From the NCBI RefSeq assembly GCF_010015445.1, contig NC_053119.1, positions 23,097,883-23,161,882 on the forward strand: a stretch of 64,000 bases of DNA, read 5' to 3'. This document shows positions 1-12,962 of the stretch, piece by piece (within the stretch, counting starts at the first letter, position 1; each line of letters starts with the position of its first letter). Position numbers and translations under genes: made by a program. The stretch is from Perca fluviatilis. Its lineage: Eukaryota > Chordata > Actinopteri > Perciformes > Percidae. The notes under the pieces were generated by a model that was not told where the DNA came from, searched no databases, and saw nothing but the letters and a program-made list of their open reading frames with translations.

Positions 1-2389
1 CTAATAATTGTTAGTCTTTCTTTGGTGAGAACCAATTTCCATTTTTTACAACAACTGGGTTGTAAATGGAAAAGGGTTTGGCTAATACCTAATGATACTT
101 TAGAAACATACAAGTCTATTTCTTAGCACACATTGTGTGGTACATCCTTCTTCCACTTGGCCGGTGTTAATAGGGCTGATTAAGGCCTCTCTTGGCTCTT
201 TTGTGGCTTTGAGTGTTCGGACACCTCCTTGGCATGAGGTGTGAGGGCACGGCTGCTGGGGAGTGCCAAGTTTGTGTGTTGGTGACACGGCTTCAACAGA
301 AGAGGGCTTGTCATGTGCCAGCGTGTGACAATACAGCGTGATGTCAGGTGGGTGGTCACTCCATTAGGCCACGTCATTCCCTCCATTCTGTAAGTTTATA
401 GCGCCTGATGATGTGGTGACTTCACATCATCCATAAACACTGACCTAACTCACAGAGTAGAGTTTTCCCTCCTTGCTATGTCCTTAATGTCATGCACCTG
501 TGGGTGTCTCATTGATGCCCCTTTGACTCTGAAAATGTAGTTTGAAATGTTTCAATCCTCATAAAATCATACAATTTCTAGATGTGTTGGAGCTATTCAT
601 TGTTCTGTTATTTTTAAAGCACCGCATTCTGACCAATCAATACTCGATTGATAATGGCCTCACCGTTCTTTGAAGATCCGGTGGAGCTTGGTGCGCGGAG
701 ACAGAGAGGTGCGCTCATAAAAGTTAAAACATTTAGAGACCAACAACCCCGTTAACATTCCCTGATGGATATTTTTCTTACTCAAACTTTATTGAGTTTT
801 AATTTTTACAGCAAACAAACAGAGGCAAAATTAAAATACACAACTGTATTGTGTTGATAATGAAATATCAGAGTGAGAGCACTACATTAAGATAATAAGG
901 ATAGAATTATACTTAAAAAAATAAATAATAATAAATACAATAGAATAGATAGTCCATGACAAGAAAAATTAGACCATGCACGACATGTTAAGCAGTCTTT
1001 CCAGGAGACTACCAAAACACTGCTGCGTGTCCTGATGGGTATTTTTATGAAAGATAAAGATTTTGAGCGGAGGGAATTACATAGGCTATTTGACAGCTTC
1101 TTGAGCCGTGTGTTGCCAATGCGCACATCGGTTTGAATTATGTTTTTATATTTTTTATTTGCTCTCACGATCGCTTACCACTGCCAGGGTTGCAACTGAT
1201 ATAATAGGCTAAAGCAACGGCAGGTTATGGAACGCACAAGTGTAATTATGGTCAGATCTTGTGCCTGACTAATGGGGAAGTGATATTGATAAGCGTTGTG
1301 ATTTACGCATTTACAGCGTTGGCTATTCTTTTGCCAGCTTTCCATCCTGTTTTAGGAAGCAGCGACTGTATTGCGTTTTGCCTGTAAAACCGTGTCTGTG
1401 TTCTTCATATTTATGTAGAATTATAGTTTGCTCTATATGCGGCCCTGTAGATGTTTGCGATTGGTCATCCTGTGCAAACACCGCCTCTTTTATGTGAACG
1501 CGCGCGCAGCTGGATTGGGAATCCCTGGGTTGATTGAACTAGTTGTTAACCACCGTCGTGACAGCTTATGCGGGACCGCGGTTGTTAGGTTAGGTGAAGC
1601 CGGGAAACTGAAATAAATCCAGGGCATGTTGATCCTGTTTCGTAGTGCAGGCCTCAGGTGAAGTCTATATGGATGAGCAGGGATGTAGCGGGTACACACT
1701 GGGGAGGGCCGATGGTTTTTTACCATAAACAAGAGATGCCATTGTTCTTTGTTGAAATGTTTGCTTACCAAAAATCCGGAAAACAAACCTCACAAAACGC
1801 CATATTTGCCTGGACAATGAACGTTTTTATCTCTGCGGAAGGTTCATTCCTTCGGTGCCTCAGTGGCTGTTTGAATTAGAATTTTCAGTTTGTTTTTGTT
1901 TAGTCTGAGGACAAATCACCACTACAATGTTCCTTAGCAATAAAGAAAAAGACTCAACTCAATTAGATCAAGAATAGTAGTGACAGTATGAAAAAGTGGG
2001 TTTGCCCACAGTGGGCCTGATCATAAATTTCCACGTTTTCTTCCCTTCCTTCTTTTCCTCCCTCTACCAGCTGCAGGCTGGACTTAGCATTAGTTTTTAG
2101 TGGTGCACGGAGATGTCCGTAGCACAGCATGCTAAGACAAAGCACCCTCTGATATTAAATCACCTCAACTCCAGCATATTGGGCAAGTTTTGGGGAGGAG
2201 GGGTTCCCAGACTTTGGAGGGCATTTTGGGCCTCTGATTTATACCCCAGTGCTGCATAAAACAGATGAATGCTTCACAATAAGAGGATCATTGTTAAATC
2301 TGCAGCGAAGGAGGAGAGAGAAAGGAGAGGAGAAAGATAAGAAGTGGGAAAGAGACCTTTGGAGATATCCAATGGAGTGGTGCCAGATC
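1..2389. other. Non-coding, no gene recognised
   Basis: No exon with a convincing reading frame and splice sites was found. The part at about 1,400-1,720 is richer in CpG than its surroundings and looks like an old interspersed repeat, but I cannot name its family. Short frames on both strands here carry no recognisable motif. Confidence 0.4.
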
Positions 2390-3514
2390 TGTTTCATTTC
2401 ATTTTAATTTCATTTTATTATTTATCTCGAACAATCAACAATGTTGCAAAAGAAAACAAAAAAAAAAAATTAAAACCACATAATAAAACACAAACAATCA
2501 GAATTTAACAAAAAAAGCCAAAAATAAAAAAATTAAAAAGGATTAGTTTGAGAAGGAGCAGGCGGAATCAAATAGCTTATTTGGTCCTGCCCCTATTTCA
2601 CAAAATCATATTATTACAAAGCAAATAAATATGCAGTTACAGCATACAATTTTTCAGGTCTTACAATAACTTACAATAATACAACAATATACAACAATAC
2701 CTTTACATTACAATTCCATATATGTTTCGGTCTATTCTTTTCTGTATTGGTCAAGTAATGATTTCTTTAATCTATTTTTGAACTGAATGATATTATGGCT
2801 CTGTTTGATGTCATTGTTCAGTCCATTCTATAAGGTCACCCCACAAACTGAAACACACATGCTTTTAACAGCAGTTCGCACAAGAGGTTGTTTGAACATA
2901 CAATGTCCTCTTAGATGATATCCCCCGTCTCTTTCATTAAACATTGCACGTATGTTACATGGGAAATTATTTTCTTTAACATTAAACATAAATTGTGCAG
3001 TTTTAAATGTAACAATGTCCATAAATTTCAGCAAATGTGAATTAAAAAAACAGATGATTAGTGTGCTCATTAGTGTGATTTATTATCCTGATTGCTCCTT
3101 TTTGCAATGTGCAAATATTTTGTAAGTTGCTTTTGTAGGTATATCCCCAAACTTCCACACAATATAACAGATATGGTAAAAAGTGTGCAGTCCAGAGTAT
3201 GTAATGTATTTTGGTTCAATTTGTATCTAGTTTTGCTCAATATACCAATGCTACTGGCCATCTTCATGCACAGATAGGTGGTCAAGTACAACACCCAGAA
3301 ATTTACTTTCATAGACTCTTTCAATTGTTTCGTTATCAATTACTATTGTAACATCTGTATTTATAGTACGATTTCCAAAAATCATGAATTTAGTTTTGTT
3401 CAAGTTTAAAGATACCTTATTTGAATCAAACCAAAGTTGTTTGTTATAACCTTTAGTGGGCTTTAGCTTATTTATGTGATAATAAGCAGGAATGGAACTG
3501 CATTTGACCCACAA
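2390..3514 (-). mobile_element. L2/CR1-like LINE fragment, 3' part of reverse transcriptase ORF
   Basis: Read on the minus strand, broken frames between 3,514 and 2,828 give pieces typical of the C-terminal half of a fish L2-type LINE reverse transcriptase. These include LNLNKTKFMIFGNR and KFLGVVLD near 3,380-3,270, then ASSIGILSKTRYKLNQNTLH near 3,260-3,180, and further downstream FKTAQFMF and RDGGYHLRG with SVCGVTL. The frame shifts several times and no upstream endonuclease or palm YxDD region is present, so this is a 5'-truncated dead copy. The 2,390-2,800 part would be its AT-rich 3' tail. The family assignment rests on motif recall, and the exact subfamily is not settled. Confidence 0.75.
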
Positions 3515-4726
3515 CGATCACAAAGAAAGAGTGAATCAAATACCCAAATCGCCATTGCCTATTATCTTAAAGCATTACTATATTTCTTTTTCATCTTCCA
3601 CACAGTTATTTTTTATAAAACATGTTTGTTTTCTCTGTGTGACCTTGGATGTTTTTGTGTAGGAGCAGGCAAGTTAGGCTCCACCCCCGCCCTGCTCGTT
3701 GTGTGGAAACCACTCCAACAGGAAGCTCACGCCAAACATTAATGGGGATCTGACGTCAGCTACCCATTACACATCCCGTCTGTCACCACCTCCGCTTGCT
3801 CTCTATTTGCTTAGTCCAGCATTTACATTTGTACTTGGTTGTCATTTTTTGCATCTACCTCTTTCCCCTCTATCCTGTCGCCCTCTCCATCACGTAAACA
3901 CACACACATTCTTCAGACTGAGCTCATCTCATCGGCATCTTATCAGCCATCTTGTGAACGTGCCATTGTTATGACTAGAGTTGTTTCTATTCCGAGAATA
4001 GCGCTGACACTGAAATAGAACATTCCCATCAAGCCTCTCCATGTAGTCGTTCCTCTAAATACCTCTTTCAGTAAATCATTATCATCTTCTTCTCACCTCA
4101 TCCCTGAACTCATCCTTCCTACGGTGTTTTTTATTGAAAGCGGTGAGATTCTTGTGTGAAAAACAAGAGCTGTGCCAAAATGAGATTCCTATTAGGCTGA
4201 GAAACAATGCATTCCTTAGACTTGTGGCACTTGAGTAATTTTTGTGTGGGATCTGTAAATGTTTAGCTTAATATTAATGCACATGTTTTGAAACATTTGC
4301 AAGTGTATCCATTGCACTTGCTTAGGCATGATATTGAGCAATCTGATAACTTTAGACGGGGTTTGTGTAACTGCCCTGTATCATTTTTCAGTTCAGTAAA
4401 AAAAAGAAGAAAAACACAAGGAATCACAAGATGGATTGTACATCCAAATTCCCTTTTTTTGTTTCATCATTTGAAGCTATTTTTCACACCAGGATAGCCT
4501 AAAAAGAGAAGCAATGTGAGGATGCAGGCCATCCATTTATATGTTAACCTTACAGCTCAGTAGTAGAGACGTGCATGTTTCATTCTTCATGTCATTATTG
4601 TCAATTTACACAAAGGCACATTTTCATTACCTTTTCTGTCCAACATTGGCTCACAGTTTGGTGTTACTCCACTTTTCCCTATCCCTTCTCTTCTCCCCTC
4701 TCAAACCCACCTTTAACATGTGGCCT
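3515..4726. other. Non-coding, no gene recognised
   Basis: Nothing beyond pyrimidine-rich stretches near 3,780-3,900 and AT-rich sequence is visible. Short frames lack splice sites or motifs. Confidence 0.4.
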
Positions 4727-4801
<75 letters not shown>

Positions 4802-4808
4802 TCACACA
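4727..4808. repeat. (CA)n microsatellite
   Basis: Nearly pure CA dinucleotide array with a few CTCA interruptions at its right end. It creates spurious poly(Thr-His) frames. Confidence 0.95.
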
Positions 4809-5200
4809 CACTAATGCTCCCAGCTACTAGCGGAGAGAAAAACAATGAGCCGGAGGTCCGACCGTGTTTCCCTCTCCACCCGGTGGAGTCTTTGATGGGG
4901 CCAGGGGTAGCCAGAGAGTGTGGAGCCTGGAGAGCCAAGGGGGGCTCAGGGGCCAGCAAGCAGCCGTTCCTCCACTAAACCCTCGTAACTCCATCTTGGA
5001 TCATGAGCTAGGGGAGAGGCAGGCACGTGCCACAGGAGCGCCGGAGGCCACCCGGCCCCTCTGTTGCTTTTGGACATTGTGGTGGTGCTAGCCTGCTATT
5101 GAGCCAGACCCGGTGTCGAGTTCTTCATGGGGCCTCCGAGATGAGACGATGAGATTTTGTACAGGTGCTGGTGCCTAAATGCGCATGCATGCACACACGC

Positions 5201-5228
5201 ACGTACACACACACACACACACACACAT
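5201..5228. repeat. (CA)n microsatellite, short
   Basis: A short CA run preceded by imperfect alternating purine-pyrimidine sequence from about 5,178. Confidence 0.85.
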
Positions 5229-8200
5229 ACATGATCCTCAGGAAGATTTGCACAGCTGTGTAAAGGAGACCCCTCCCTTGCCTTGGTAGCAGCGGCCCTC
5301 TGTGAAATGCCCCCTAACACACACGGATGAGGAGCGGCTGCTCCTCACCGGCACACCTCTCACCAGGCAGCACAGGAAAAATAAAGTTCAAGGGCCTGGC
5401 TCGCTCTTCTATTACATTAATTACTTTTATGTGTTCATTCAACTCACACTAAAAAGGAGTCTCCAGGTAGAACTTGTTAATTTCTCTTCTGTTAGTTTTT
5501 CTTTCTCTATCATACACGTCTGTGTATGCTGATCAATAGTGTGTGTTTTTATCTGCGTGAATGTTTCTATGTTCATGCATATACAGTAGTATGGCTGTTA
5601 CAAGGGAGCAATCCTGTTGGTATTGAGGCAGCTTTAGAGTCTACTTTGTGCAGACAGCTAATCAGCTCACGACACATGAAGTAAGTGGAAATTTCCTGCC
5701 CGTTTTTAACCGGATCTTTGGGAAATGGCTCGTCATCGAGCGTTGCAGCTGCACGCCTCACTGCCACTCAGTGTGCAGAGCAGCAGCACTGTAACATCTG
5801 TCTCTCTGTCTCTGTCTCTCTCTCCTTCACACTCACAGCCTTCTCTTCTCTGCTTCTTCTCTGTTTCCTCTGATGTCGCGAACTCTTTTTTCCATTGTCT
5901 CTCTGTCCTCACTATTTACTCTGTTGATTCTCTACCCCTCTCACATTCCTTCATTGTTTTTTCAGTTGAATAACATTATTTCAAGGCAGAAACTGTATTT
6001 ACAAAGGAGTGGATGTTAAATACAAAATCCACAAACACCAATTCTTTTTTTCATATTTGATTATTGCCAATGGTGCATAATCAGTCATAGCTAGTCAAGG
6101 AGATTTTTACCATTGGCCGATCCATAAGTGGCACAAGATGTCATTCCAGGACTATAGTTACAGTTAAATATGGCAAAACAGAAGCATGGATTGAATTACA
6201 GAATGTGTAACGGTATAAAACAAATACAAAACAATAAATAAATAAGTGCATTGCAATATATTTGACTTGAATATAAGGCGCATGCATATATTCTTCTTTC
6301 AGCACTTAGAGCATTTTTTGTACAAATTTTAATGTTTGTATAGCAGTAAAGTAAAATACTAATAGAAAACATTTTCTGTAGTGGTCTTTCTAACAAATAC
6401 ACAAGCACACTCTCATCCACAAAAATGAAGAGATCAAAACCACAACACACATATAATGCCGCCCTCTACACACAGACACACACACTCTGCCTCCCCTCCC
6501 TCCTGTCAGCCCATTCCAGATGTGCGAGGACAGAGAGGGAGCCCAGTCATATTCACTCAGTCAGCCACTTTCTCCCCAGAGTGAAAGTGAAACACCACCT
6601 GTGTGGCTGTCTGCATACGTTTCAATAGCCAGAGCCATAACCCTCTACCTCACCGCAGGCCAGCCAGAAAGCCTCGCTGATGGCTTCCCAAGCTGGAGGA
6701 CAGTTAAGTGATGTAGAGAGACAGAGTTTTTTGTTTACTATTCAGTTTAAAAATTATTTTTTCAAGATACTGACACTCATTTCTACAACATATTTAAAAA
6801 AAGTTGATTAATATTGGAAACAGGTTGAAATTATTTTACTACAATGGCAGATGTTTTCATGTGTTTGAAGACAAAGTGACTTTTAGGGTCTCACAATAGA
6901 AATACATTATTAGGTATGATGGAGATATTTTGCAGAGCATGCTCTTGTAATATGTCTTGTAATGTGTCCAAATTTGGAACAGAATTTTGTTATTTTGGAT
7001 ATTAGTGATTATGTACAATTGTATAGCTGGAACGAAGTAGTCAGACATCATTGGGGGAATGAATAAACTGATTTTCCCAATTCACAAATACAGTTTTTGT
7101 GATGCTTTGACAGTCCTATTTTTTAATAAAACAAGATAATAAATGAAAAGAAAGGAGAATGAGAAATTGGACGAGAAGTATAATGGTTAAAATCTTGTCT
7201 TACAATCCGCTTTGGCAATATTGTACTGTACTTAAGTAAGCTACAGTCATGCCATTAAAGCAGATTTGAAATTTGAACTTGAGTCATGATGAAGGGTCAG
7301 AATTGAAAGAAAAACTGAACTATGAGGAAATAAGGAGAGAGTTGAGCTAAGGGAATTCAAGAGATGAAGAAAAACAGTTTATTGCTGTTTATGTAAGATA
7401 ATAGGTCTCACAAAAAAAATCAGAGTGAAATTTTTCAGTGAAGAGAAAGAGAAGTTCACATAGAAACACAGAGATGAGAAAGAAGTAGAGAGGGAAAAAA
7501 AACACACACTCCTGCTGCAGTCCCCCTGAGTATCCCTCCCTCTCCCCTCTATACTCAGCGCTTGCAGGCCCCAGCAGAGTGGTGATCCAACACCATGCTT
7601 TATAGCCCAGAGGGACCAGGCCTAAATCTGATACTGGGCCTCTTAACACACACATAAAGTCAGCACATCCCTCAGCCCGGCGAAAGCAGTCTATATTCCT
7701 TCACCTTTATGACAACAGTGACTTTATCTGTGTACCATTTGGGTGAAGTTAACCCCGAGTCTGTTACTCAGAGTACGTATCTAATGTGAAGAATATTTTA
7801 ATAAGTCTGACGTAACCAAGAAAGTTGATGATGTAAAGTGCAGTACTGCATGAGGAGAGTAGGAGCTGCCCAGTCCACTCTCCAGTCCAGTACTTCATCA
7901 GTAAAGTTCTGTGCATTTACTTACACCATTTAACAACTCAACAAGCTGTATGCTATTATGCTGCTTTATTTCAGCCTTGAAGGTTTTTTTGTGTAACAAT
8001 GGTTTAGTTAGATTTGCTACACAGTGAAGTAAAATATTTGTGCCTGCCCTGAAGAGATTCTTCTCCTTGAAATGCTTAAGATGACTTTTACCTAGACATA
8101 ACAAGAGGGAAAGCCCTAAAAGATATTTGACATGCCAAAAAAGTATCCCTATGCTTTGGATATGTGACCTACCTTTAAGTAAGTACCAAAAGGAAACGTT

Positions 8201-8349
8201 TTATTCTTATCACATACTTTAGTTACTTCTCGTGAATGTTTACTGTTATCATGTTCAGGAGAGTGTTGGAGTCAGCATGCTTTCTCCGACATGTAACTGT
8301 GTGATGTACTGCCCTCTGGAAGCACTGTTTTGTTGCTGCTTCCAAACAG
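5229..8349. other. Non-coding, no gene recognised
   Basis: Mixed AT-rich sequence with a CT-rich tract around 5,795-5,870. No exon could be supported on either strand. Confidence 0.4.
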
Positions 8350-8428
8350 TGGCGTCTTGCAGGCAGAGGAAGAGTTTGCAGAGGACTGTGGATATGAAAA
8401 TGATTCCAAAAAAAAGAAAATTATTCTA
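8350..8428 (+). CDS. Possible internal coding exon, product unknown
   Basis: A pyrimidine-rich stretch ending in AAACAG is followed by a 79-base open segment and a consensus-like donor, A|GTAAGT. In frame it reads GVLQAEEEFAEDCGY followed by ENDSKKKKIIL, a composition (acidic, then a lysine run) that is plausible for real protein but matches no family I recognise. The segment ends in phase 0, and the better supported exon at 30,138 begins in phase 0, so the two could be spliced together across a 21.7-kb intron. That link is inference only. A chance exon-like stretch is a serious alternative. Confidence 0.22.
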
Positions 8429-9179
8429 GTAAGTAACACAACAGGTAGCAGGGCCATAGCATGTCATCAACTAACTCCATCACTGCTATCTCATAACTGC
8501 TGAGCTAACTTACTAACTCCACAACAAATGTTGCTGCCACAAAGCCCAGGTCAAGAGGCCAGTGAGACAAACAAACCCTTGTCTATCTTTCTGTTTGGAC
8601 AAGGATTTGTTCCGGAAAAGTCTTCATTTTGTCTTCCTTCCTGTGGTGTTTATTTGCACTTGGGCTCCCACCAGCACCTCAGCAGTTTACAGTGTTTGTT
8701 TGAATCATTTCTGTTTTATTTTTAAAATAATTGTTTGGACAATGCTGGTTTGTTTCTTGACCTATAAATATTTCTAGACAGGCAGACGGATAGACATCCT
8801 TCCTATCTTTGGAGATCAACAAATTAGCTGAAGGAAGCCATCTGGGTGTTTTTATTTGCATCATAGCCATGTTTCTTTTGCTAATAGCTGTGATTTCATG
8901 TCTGACCTCCTTGTGCAGAAGAAGTGTAAAAATATTACAGCCACTTGTGTATTCCATGTAATAGACGGGTCTACACATTACTTTCTCTTTAGTTCCTATT
9001 TCTGGTAAGTGAGGTGAGATCAATTTAAGATTTTTTGAGCCTTTGGAGAATTGAGAAAACTGGTATGGAATATCCATAATTTCCCTCTTGTATCTTGATT
9101 TAATAAAATTCCGTCCATAGCTTTTATTTCAGCAGTTTATTCTCGCAACGCTGTCATACAATACAACTGCTGCTAACAA
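8429..9179. other. Non-coding, no gene recognised
   Basis: AT-rich sequence without motif, repeat or exon signal that I can support. Confidence 0.35.
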
Positions 9180-9440
9180 TTGTTTCATTACTGATTAATC
9201 GATTAATCATTCATTCATTCCGATTAACTGATTGTACATTTAGTCTTTAAAATGTGAAAAAGGTTTGAAAAATATCAAAGTGCTCGGACTAACAGTTCCC
9301 ACTGAGAACAGAGAGAGGCAGTAAATCCTCCCATTTGAGAAGCCTTAAAACAGCGAATGGTTGGCATTTTTGCTTAATAAATCATTCAGTATATTAGTCA
9401 AAGATCAATTGTTTTTGATTATTTTTCATAAAAAATCAAT
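9180..9440. mobile_element. Decayed hAT-like element relic (GATTAATCGATTAATC family)
   Basis: The left part has GATTAATCGATTAATC. The middle has AAATCCTCCCATTTGAGAAGC and GGCATTTTTGCTTAATAAAT, which are landmarks of a dispersed fish element also seen, in decayed form, at 14,985, 26,980, 41,760 and 53,865 in this window. No clear target duplication remains. The hAT assignment is from recall of the full-length family. Confidence 0.5.
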
Positions 9441-12400
9441 TAAAGGAGTACTTGTTATTTGTTATCCAGGCCATTAATACATTTTACTGTCATAATCCTA
9501 AAAGTCCCCTGGATAAGATCTGGAGTAATTCCCTAAAATGCAAATGCAAATGAACGACAAGCGTTGGTGTTAAATGGGCGAGATTACTTAGCGAGTCTGT
9601 CCTCTCTCTATTGTTCTCCACTTCTCACATATGATCAAGATCCTGTCGAAAATCAACCCATTTCTTCTTTAATCAAAGAGCATTAGGGATGTACATTTTA
9701 AGGACATAGAAACATTACATGAATTAAGGTATCTTGCAATGTTGGCAGGCCCTAAGTGAAGTGTAAACTAAACTTGTAAATGCAGATTATAACGGGATTT
9801 AGTTCATTGTAAGTAATTTCCATTCTGAATCGGGCTTTCATTGCCTCAAAGAGTGACTAAAAGTGCCCTTGTCTCTTTTGTGCACATCCACAACCACCAC
9901 CAGTCTCGTAGCATCATCCCAGGTATTTGATTCAGTCGTGTGCTGGCAAGAGGGGTCCGGATGTTAGGGGTTGGCCACAGAAAGGTTAATCAGGATCGGA
10001 GCTCAGACCCTCCGGCCTTGTTCAGAACCAGCAAAGCATACAGCTCTCTGTTTTCACAACACACCCTTGCTGCCATTAGTGCTGTGTCACCAGACAAGGC
10101 CTTGTATATGTGTGTGACAGTATGTGTATCTTTCAAGAAAAAGAGTTATGAGTTTCAGGAATCAGGAACCTCCATACACTCGCTCCTACATACCTCAGTA
10201 TTCAGTCACATGAATTCACCCACATACATGTTTTGGGGGATGAGTCTCATTAGCCACCTCCTGACTCAGGGTGTATTTTGAGAAAGTAGGAGCCAGTGCT
10301 TAAGTAAGCCCTGCTTACTCATGCCGGGAAGTGACAAAACATAACTGGCCTACTCAGACTACTCAAGTATTGTTCTCCAAATGTATTCACTTGATTCCCC
10401 TCCTGTGGCTTTTGGCCCTTTGGTCACCTCAAGTAAATGTTCAGCAAAGAAAATTTCACAAGCATGTATGAAGTGAGTGAGGAAGGGGATGTATGATAAT
10501 ATATAACATGAAACTATAGTATACTATATATAGAGAGGGATTTGTCACCTTTCAGAGACTTTGCTATACATCTTGAACCAAGGTTGTAATGTATTTAATA
10601 TCTCTTATTTAATGAGCAGGATGTGGCAAAATTGGATTTACTGGACACAGAAAAACAAACGTTCCCAACTGGATATTTTATTAATACAATTCATACATAC
10701 GATTACATATAACATAACTTCACTATATAAAAAAATGTTTTCATCATTCTGAATTTAATGCTGCGATCGCTTCCTGCTGTCCCTGTTTCCCGTTAAAAGC
10801 TGTCAATTGGCAAATCACATGGATGCTTTTATTGTGAAGCAGCTACAATAATTAAATTGTATTTGCCAACAAGGTTGGCACAGACTGCTATTGTTCACTG
10901 TAACTTGGTGTACACAACAAGATAGGACATTTGCAGCGCCTTTTTAATTCAGCCTATCACTTTTAAATAGTTTAGGGAGGAATGGTAAAAGAAGAAACAT
11001 ACCAATCTGAGGAGTTCAGATGAAAAGGTGCAGCATACAGGGAACATGTCATACAAGTACACTGTGCCTTTTACTGTGCCATCCTGTTAAATGGAAAATC
11101 CCTTGTTGAAAATCACTCATGCTGTGAGTGCATCACAAAATCTGATAGCTGCTGCTCATTGCACAATGTGGGTGTCACAACTCTATGAAAAAAGGCTATT
11201 TTTACTTGTTGCCAGAGATTTGCTCCTTTTTTCATACTGTATATTGTAGCCATTGACATTTGAAGTGGTGTCCTCTAGTCTGGTTTAGGGAGGTCAGGGT
11301 CTTTCATTTTGTTCTGTGCTTTTTAAGTTTCCCCAGGACAAAACATAACTTTAGTCATATTTGTAGTCAAATATACAGCAGTAACAAAACTATATAACAA
11401 AGATCATTTTGGGATTTTACTTTTTATGATGATCAGTAGATATCGGCTAACATTTTAGCCAAACTTAAGTTTGAACAACAAATGAACAATGAACAAAAGC
11501 ATGGTGAGGTGTGCAAAAGATCATTGCAGAATACATCGGGCTCGCACTGCTGGCTCTATCTGAGTCATGTTGCCTGTGGCGGCATTATAATGTGACCTCA
11601 AGTGGCGTGATGTATTACACTGAGGTATTCCCTCTATTATAAACTACAATCTGTTAAGAGGAGTGGCATTCAGCCACCATTACTCAACTTGGGTGGCTTC
11701 CCCTCCCTTCTCATCGTATGTGCTCACCCAGGAGAAAATTGCACAACATCAAATTAGTCTCTTTTTTCCACTCTAAGTGATGAACGCTCAGCTATAGATG
11801 TGGAAGTCTCTTACTCTTTTCCTCGCATTTACCCACAAACCCCTTTTTTGTCTATTTACTGAATCCAAAATAGACTCAGTTGGGGGCAAAGATGTAAAAC
11901 ACATGGCGCACACACTGTATATTTCCTGCATGTCCCTGTAGTAACCGTGGCAGCAGCAGAACATGTCTCTTTATGTCTTTCACTCTCTATGGCTGACAGT
12001 GGGCACAGTGTGCCACGGTGGTGTGGTTGTTAAAAATAGAAAGAGTTAATTCAGCAAAGCACTTGAAAAGATTTAGCTACCTGCAGACATTTCCTGAACA
12101 GGGCCACATTTCCTCCCCTCTTCTAGATCAACAGTCATCTAAATGAGGACTGTGATCCGGTCTGACTGCTTCCTTTGAGGGGGGAAGGACAGTGACGGAG
12201 GAGATCGTGCAAGATGGAGATGCAGGGAAAACAGAGAGCAAGAGAGAAGGGCAGGGGGTTGTGTTTGATGAAAGTCTGCTTCTCTGTTTACTACAAGCTA
12301 AAAATACTACCCAGCCTGGTTTGCAGCAGGCACGAGGAGGGGGGCTGTGTACATATGTGCGTCTGTCGCCCCAAACCCAACAGCTGGAGGCTAGAAAGCT

Positions 12401-12822
12401 GAGGGAGGGTTCCACATCGCTGCAGGGGCGGGGCAACAGGTGGACGAGAAGGCGTGGGGTTCAGTGTCTGTACTGTACATATGTCTGATTGTGTGTGTGC
12501 TAGCTTAAGAGTATGTGTGTGTATGATTGGGCTTGTGGGAAAGTGTTTGCAGACATCTATACTTACAAGTGCATACATGTACACGAGCTAGTACCCCTTC
12601 TAAAAAAAAAACCTGTGTCACATAGAGCCTGTGTCTGTTGCTAAACCCAAGCCTGAATTGTCTTATTCATGCTCTCCAATCTATTTAAATCTCAACTGAG
12701 GCAGTGCTATGAATCAAAATTAATGACTGTGTTGTTGATGCTGATGTTAAAGCTCTGGTATGAGGAGCACTGTGTTGACCATTCACAGCAGCAGCTCGCT
12801 CACTAGGCCTCTATTTTTACGC
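9441..12822. other. Non-coding, no gene recognised
   Basis: No exon or repeat with clear ends was found. The 12,190-12,440 part is GC-richer and open in several frames on both strands, but has no splice signals or family motif. Confidence 0.35.
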
Positions 12823-12826
12823 GTGT

Positions 12827-12866
<40 letters not shown>
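12823..12866. repeat. (GT)n microsatellite
   Basis: GT dinucleotide array ending in GTATAGGGG. It directly abuts a 102-bp segment repeated at 17,180. Confidence 0.9.
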
Positions 12867-12867
<1 letters not shown>

Positions 12868-12962
12868 GGGGCTAGCATGTGTGTCTTTCCCCACTACTCG
12901 CTTTTACCCTGATGACAAGAGGCAATTGGCCTTCTCAAATGACAGTGACTAGGTACTGTGAG
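12861..12962 (+). repeat. Local duplication X, copy 1
   Basis: This segment starts with GTGTATAGGGGCTAGCATGT and ends with AGGTACTGTGAG. It recurs at 17,180-17,281 in the same orientation with one difference that I can find. Both copies are joined to GT arrays. Confidence 0.9.

Noticed and set aside
4541..4978. 145-codon frame with a poly(Thr-His) stretch
   Set aside because: It exists only because a (CA)n array is open in all frames; there are no splice sites or motifs outside the array.
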